A stretch of 36,376 bases of DNA, taken from the NCBI GenBank assembly GCA_025997475.1, contig BNUQ01000015.1, positions 1 to 36,376 of the forward strand, in the 5' to 3' direction. The notes under the pieces were generated by a model. That model saw nothing but the letters and a program-made list of their open reading frames with translations. It was not told where the DNA came from and did no database searches. Both the position numbers and the translations under genes were made by a program. Every line of letters starts with the position of its first letter. Within the stretch, counting starts at the first letter, position 1. Positions 33,623-36,376 of the stretch are shown here, piece by piece. The DNA comes from Planctomycetales bacterium. Its GTDB lineage: Bacteria > Planctomycetota > SZUA-567.

Positions 33623-36376
33623 ATGATAAACGCCATTATCAACTGGTCGCTGAACAATCGTTTTTTGGTCATCGCGATTTTTATCGGCGTTTGCGCGTGG
33701 GGAACGCACGCGATGCGCGCCACGCCGGTGGACGCGATTCCCGACCTCTCCGAAAATCAAGTCATCGTCTATGCCGACTGGGAAGGGCGCTCGCCGCAGG
33801 AGGTCGAAGACCAAATCACCTATCCGCTTTCGGTGTCGTTGCAGGGGTTGGCCGGCGTCAAAACCGTCCGCGCCTCGTCGATGTTCGGTTTCGCGTTTCT
33901 CACCGTGATTTTCAACGACGATATTGAAACGTATTTCGCCCGCACCCGCGTTCTCGAACGCCTCAACTCTCTCGGCAATCTCCTGCCGGAAAACGTTACC
34001 GCGCGTCTCGGTCCCGACGCCACGGGGCTCGGCTGGGTCTATCAATACTATCTCAAAACCGACGCGACCGCGCAACAGGACTTGGGGTCGTTGCGCTCCT
34101 TGCAGGACGTTTATGTCCGCTATCAACTCGCCGCCGTGCCGGGCGTGGCGGAGGTCGGCAGTATCGGCGGTTTCGTGCGGCAGTATCAAATCGAAGTGTC
34201 GTCGCTGAAACTCAAACAATACAACCTCGCGTTAGGGCAGGTGATGGACGCCGTCGCCGCCAGTAATCTCAACGTCGGCGGCAAAACCGTCGAAGAAAAC
34301 GGCGCGGAATTTGTCGTGCGCGGCATCGGGCTAATCACCGCGCCGGAAGAAATCGAGGACATTCCGCTTCTCGCCCGCAACGGCGCGCCGCTGTATTTGC
34401 GCGACGTGGCGCGGGTGCAAATCGGCGGCGAATTCCGGCGCGGGGCGCTCGACGTCAACGGGCAGGAAGTCGTCGGCGGCATCGTGGTGATGCGCTACGG
34501 CGCGAACGCCTATCAGGTCATCAAGGACATCAAAACGCGGATTGCCGACTTGGAAGGCGGCTTGCCCGCCGGCGTAACGATTGCCTCGTTTTACGACCGG
34601 AGCGACTTAATCGGTCGCGCCATCGACACGCTCAAAAACGCGCTCGCCGAGGAAATTGTGTTGGTAACGCTGGCGCACATTTTATTTTTATTCCACTTCC
34701 GCTCGATTTTGATTGTTACCCTGCCGCTCCCCAGCGCGCTGTTGATTTCGTTTATCTTGATGTATTACGGCGGGATTCCCTCGCACATTATGTCGCTGAC
34801 CGGCATCGCGATTTCCATCGGCGTGCTGGTGGACGCCGGCATTGTGATGACCGAAAACGTCATTCGCCATTGCGAAAACGAATTGAAACTTCCCGACGCG
34901 CCGCCCTTGACCGCCGCGCGAATTTTTCAGTTGACGAAAGAAGCGAGTATGCAGGTCGGTCGCCCGATGTTTTTTTCGATGGCGATTATCGTTCTCGCGT
35001 TCGTGCCGGTGTTTTTGCTGTCGGGCGCGGAGGGCAAACTTTTTCATCCGCTCGCCTACGCCAAGACCTTCGCGCTCGTCGGCGCGGTGCTGTTGGCGTT
35101 GACGGTGGTGCCGGTTTTTTGCACGATTTTAGTGCGCGGTCCGTTCCGCCCCGAAGAAAAAAATAGATTGATGCAGACGTTGTTGCGAATTTACGACCCG
35201 CTTCTCGACTGGGCGATTCGCCGCCCGAAAATTATTTTCAGCGGCGCGGCGGCGCTCTTGCTCGTCGCGCTCGTCCTCGCGTTCGGACTGCCGAAATTCA
35301 TCACCGAGAGCCACGCCCTTCACGACACGCCGGTGGCGAAACTGCGCGGTTTCGGCTCGGAATTTATGCCGACGTTGGAAGAGGGCAGTTTACTGTTTAT
35401 GCCGGTGCTGTTCCCCGCCAATTCGCTGACCGAAGTCAAACGGATTATGGCGTGGCAGGACAAGGTGATTAACGAATATCCCGAAGTGGCGATGGCGGCG
35501 GGCAAACTCGGACGCTCCGACACCGCGACCGACCCCGCGCCGGTCGAAATGATTGAAACGACGATTACGTTGAAGCCGCCGCGCGAGTGGCGCCCCGGCG
35601 TTACCAAGCAACAAATCATCAACGATTTAAGCGAGCGCCTGACGCAAATCCCCGGCTACTCCCCCGGCTTTTTACAGCCGATTGAAAACCGGACGCTGAT
35701 GACCAGCACCGGCATTCGGGCGCAGGTCGGCGTGAAAATTTTCGGCGACGATTTGGCGGCGTTGCAACAACGCGCCTTCGCGGTCGAGAAAATTATCGCC
35801 GAAATTCCGGGCGCCACCGGCGTCGCGCCGTCGCGCGACCAGGGCAAGCCGTATTTGGAAATCACCGTCAACCGCGCCGAAATGGGGCGTTACGGACTCC
35901 GCGCCGCCGAGGTCTTGCGCTATGTCGAAACCGGCTTGGGCGGCACGAACGTTACCACCTCGATTAAAGGGCGCGAGCGCTGGGGCGTGCAGGTGCGGCT
36001 CGACCGCGACGACCGCGAGGACTTGGAAAAAATCGGCGCGTTGCTCATTCCGACGGCGATTGAAAACGACGGCAAAATGTTGACCGTGCCGCTGGCGCAA
36101 GTCGCGACGATTAAGCGGGTGATTGGTCCGAACGAAATCGCCAGTGAAAACGGGCGTCTGCGCGTGTATGTGCAAGCCAACGTCGAGGGGCGGGATTTGG
36201 GCGGCTTTGTCGATGAAATCAAAGAGCGGTTGCATCGCGAAATTCATTTGGCGGCGGGCGAAACCATCGAATACAGCGGGCAGTATGAAAACCAGTTGCA
36301 CGCGCGGCAGACCTTGATGGTCGTGTTTCCCGCGGTGATTTTGGTCATTTTCATTTTGTTGGTGATGACGTTTCAT
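33623..36376 (+). CDS. CusA/CzcA-family heavy-metal RND efflux pump (3' end cut by window)
   Basis: The frame is open for 918 codons from ATG 33623 to the window edge; CusA-type pumps have about 1040 residues, so roughly the last helices are missing. It starts MINAIINWSLNNRFLVIAIF. Family marks include TPVDAIPDLSENQVIV, LGPDATGLGWVYQYYL and LRDVARVQIG. IGVLVDAGIVMTENV carries the proton-relay Asp404; also present are WRPGVTKQQII and MTSTGIRAQVGVKIFG. Methionines in LLFMPVLFP and LMTSTG may correspond to the CusA metal-ladder residues, favouring copper or silver; this is tentative. No CusB/CusC gene is visible in the window. The weak ribosome site GGATGATTAA precedes the start. Confidence 0.94.
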   Translation, partial: MINAIINWSLNNRFLVIAIFIGVCAWGTHAMRATPVDAIPDLSENQVIVYADWEGRSPQEVEDQITYPLSVSLQGLAGVKTVRASSMFGFAFLTVIFNDDIETYFARTRVLERLNSLGNLLPENVTARLGPDATGLGWVYQYYLKTDATAQQDLGSLRSLQDVYVRYQLAAVPGVAEVGSIGGFVRQYQIEVSSLKLKQYNLALGQVMDAVAASNLNVGGKTVEENGAEFVVRGIGLITAPEEIEDIPLLARNGAPLYLRDVARVQIGGEFRRGALDVNGQEVVGGIVVMRYGANAYQVIKDIKTRIADLEGGLPAGVTIASFYDRSDLIGRAIDTLKNALAEEIVLVTLAHILFLFHFRSILIVTLPLPSALLISFILMYYGGIPSHIMSLTGIAISIGVLVDAGIVMTENVIRHCENELKLPDAPPLTAARIFQLTKEASMQVGRPMFFSMAIIVLAFVPVFLLSGAEGKLFHPLAYAKTFALVGAVLLALTVVPVFCTILVRGPFRPEEKNRLMQTLLRIYDPLLDWAIRRPKIIFSGAAALLLVALVLAFGLPKFITESHALHDTPVAKLRGFGSEFMPTLEEGSLLFMPVLFPANSLTEVKRIMAWQDKVINEYPEVAMAAGKLGRSDTATDPAPVEMIETTITLKPPREWRPGVTKQQIINDLSERLTQIPGYSPGFLQPIENRTLMTSTGIRAQVGVKIFGDDLAALQQRAFAVEKIIAEIPGATGVAPSRDQGKPYLEITVNRAEMGRYGLRAAEVLRYVETGLGGTNVTTSIKGRERWGVQVRLDRDDREDLEKIGALLIPTAIENDGKMLTVPLAQVATIKRVIGPNEIASENGRLRVYVQANVEGRDLGGFVDEIKERLHREIHLAAGETIEYSGQYENQLHARQTLMVVFPAVILVIFILLVMTFH

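Overview
The window looks like chromosomal DNA of a GC-rich Gram-negative bacterium of the PVC group, most likely a planctomycete-like lineage. The best evidence is a groEL-groES-groEL cluster. In one GroEL the N-terminal part has the [11 protein letters not shown]...VTVAEDI pattern, and in the other GPTGHNVV...FENMGA; I associate this pairing with Planctomycetota. A large tandem DUF3857/transglutaminase protein, a secreted TPR/HEAT protein, a lipobox cyclophilin and a flagellar hook protein fit a diderm, flagellated cell. The assignment is inference; no rRNA or other decisive marker is present. Genes are mostly monocistronic or in pairs, and many pathway genes stand alone (flgK, larB, an Opp/Dpp permease, prepilin peptidase).

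Layout. 1-750: an internally deleted IS5-type element. 754-1596 (-): a 58-aa zinc-ribbon protein and a cyclophilin lipoprotein. 1787-5551 (+): HrpA RNA helicase. 5552-5964: terminators and a 189-nt palindromic repeat. 5965-7767 (-): FlgK. 7969-8187 (+): small Cys-rich protein. 8529-12464 (+): a 1311-aa protein with two DUF3857/transglutaminase units. 12519-15961: a toxin-antitoxin-like island with two inverted PIN modules, a nucleotidyltransferase with a 77-aa partner, and a secreted TPR/HEAT protein between them. 16020-17072 (-): peptide-type ABC permease. 17367-18044 (+): LarB. 18077-19552 (-): MgtE. 19755-21068 (+): MOP-type membrane transporter. 21182-22048 (+): prepilin peptidase. 22320-26130 (-): GroEL, GroES, GroEL. 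26131-27081: no gene, but two abutting palindromic repeats. 27082-30167 (-): an Hsp70-like ATPase with its own hydrophobic segment and a membrane partner. 30507-31475 (+): a Gfo/Idh/MocA oxidoreductase of more AT-rich, Firmicutes-like character. 31552-32337 (+): HD hydrolase. 32551-36376 (+): a metal-efflux locus (DUF3347-like periplasmic protein and a CusA/CzcA RND pump cut by the window edge) interrupted by a YoeB-type toxin-antitoxin pair.

The most distinctive property is the intergenic DNA. Nearly every gap carries degenerate 7-nt-period tandem repeats (AATTAAC, AATTAAG, AACTTTC, GAGAGTT, ACAGTGG and complements), often arranged as inverted arms around a roughly 50-nt REP-like hairpin with a CGCTTCGCG core. 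At least three further families of 105-190-nt palindromes are present. These repeats supply stop codons for several genes, may supply the start context of hrpA, and appear to have entered some coding ends. The best candidate for an undescribed protein system is the Hsp70-like ATPase plus 308-aa membrane protein pair. The inverted PIN/IHxIR modules are the next best.
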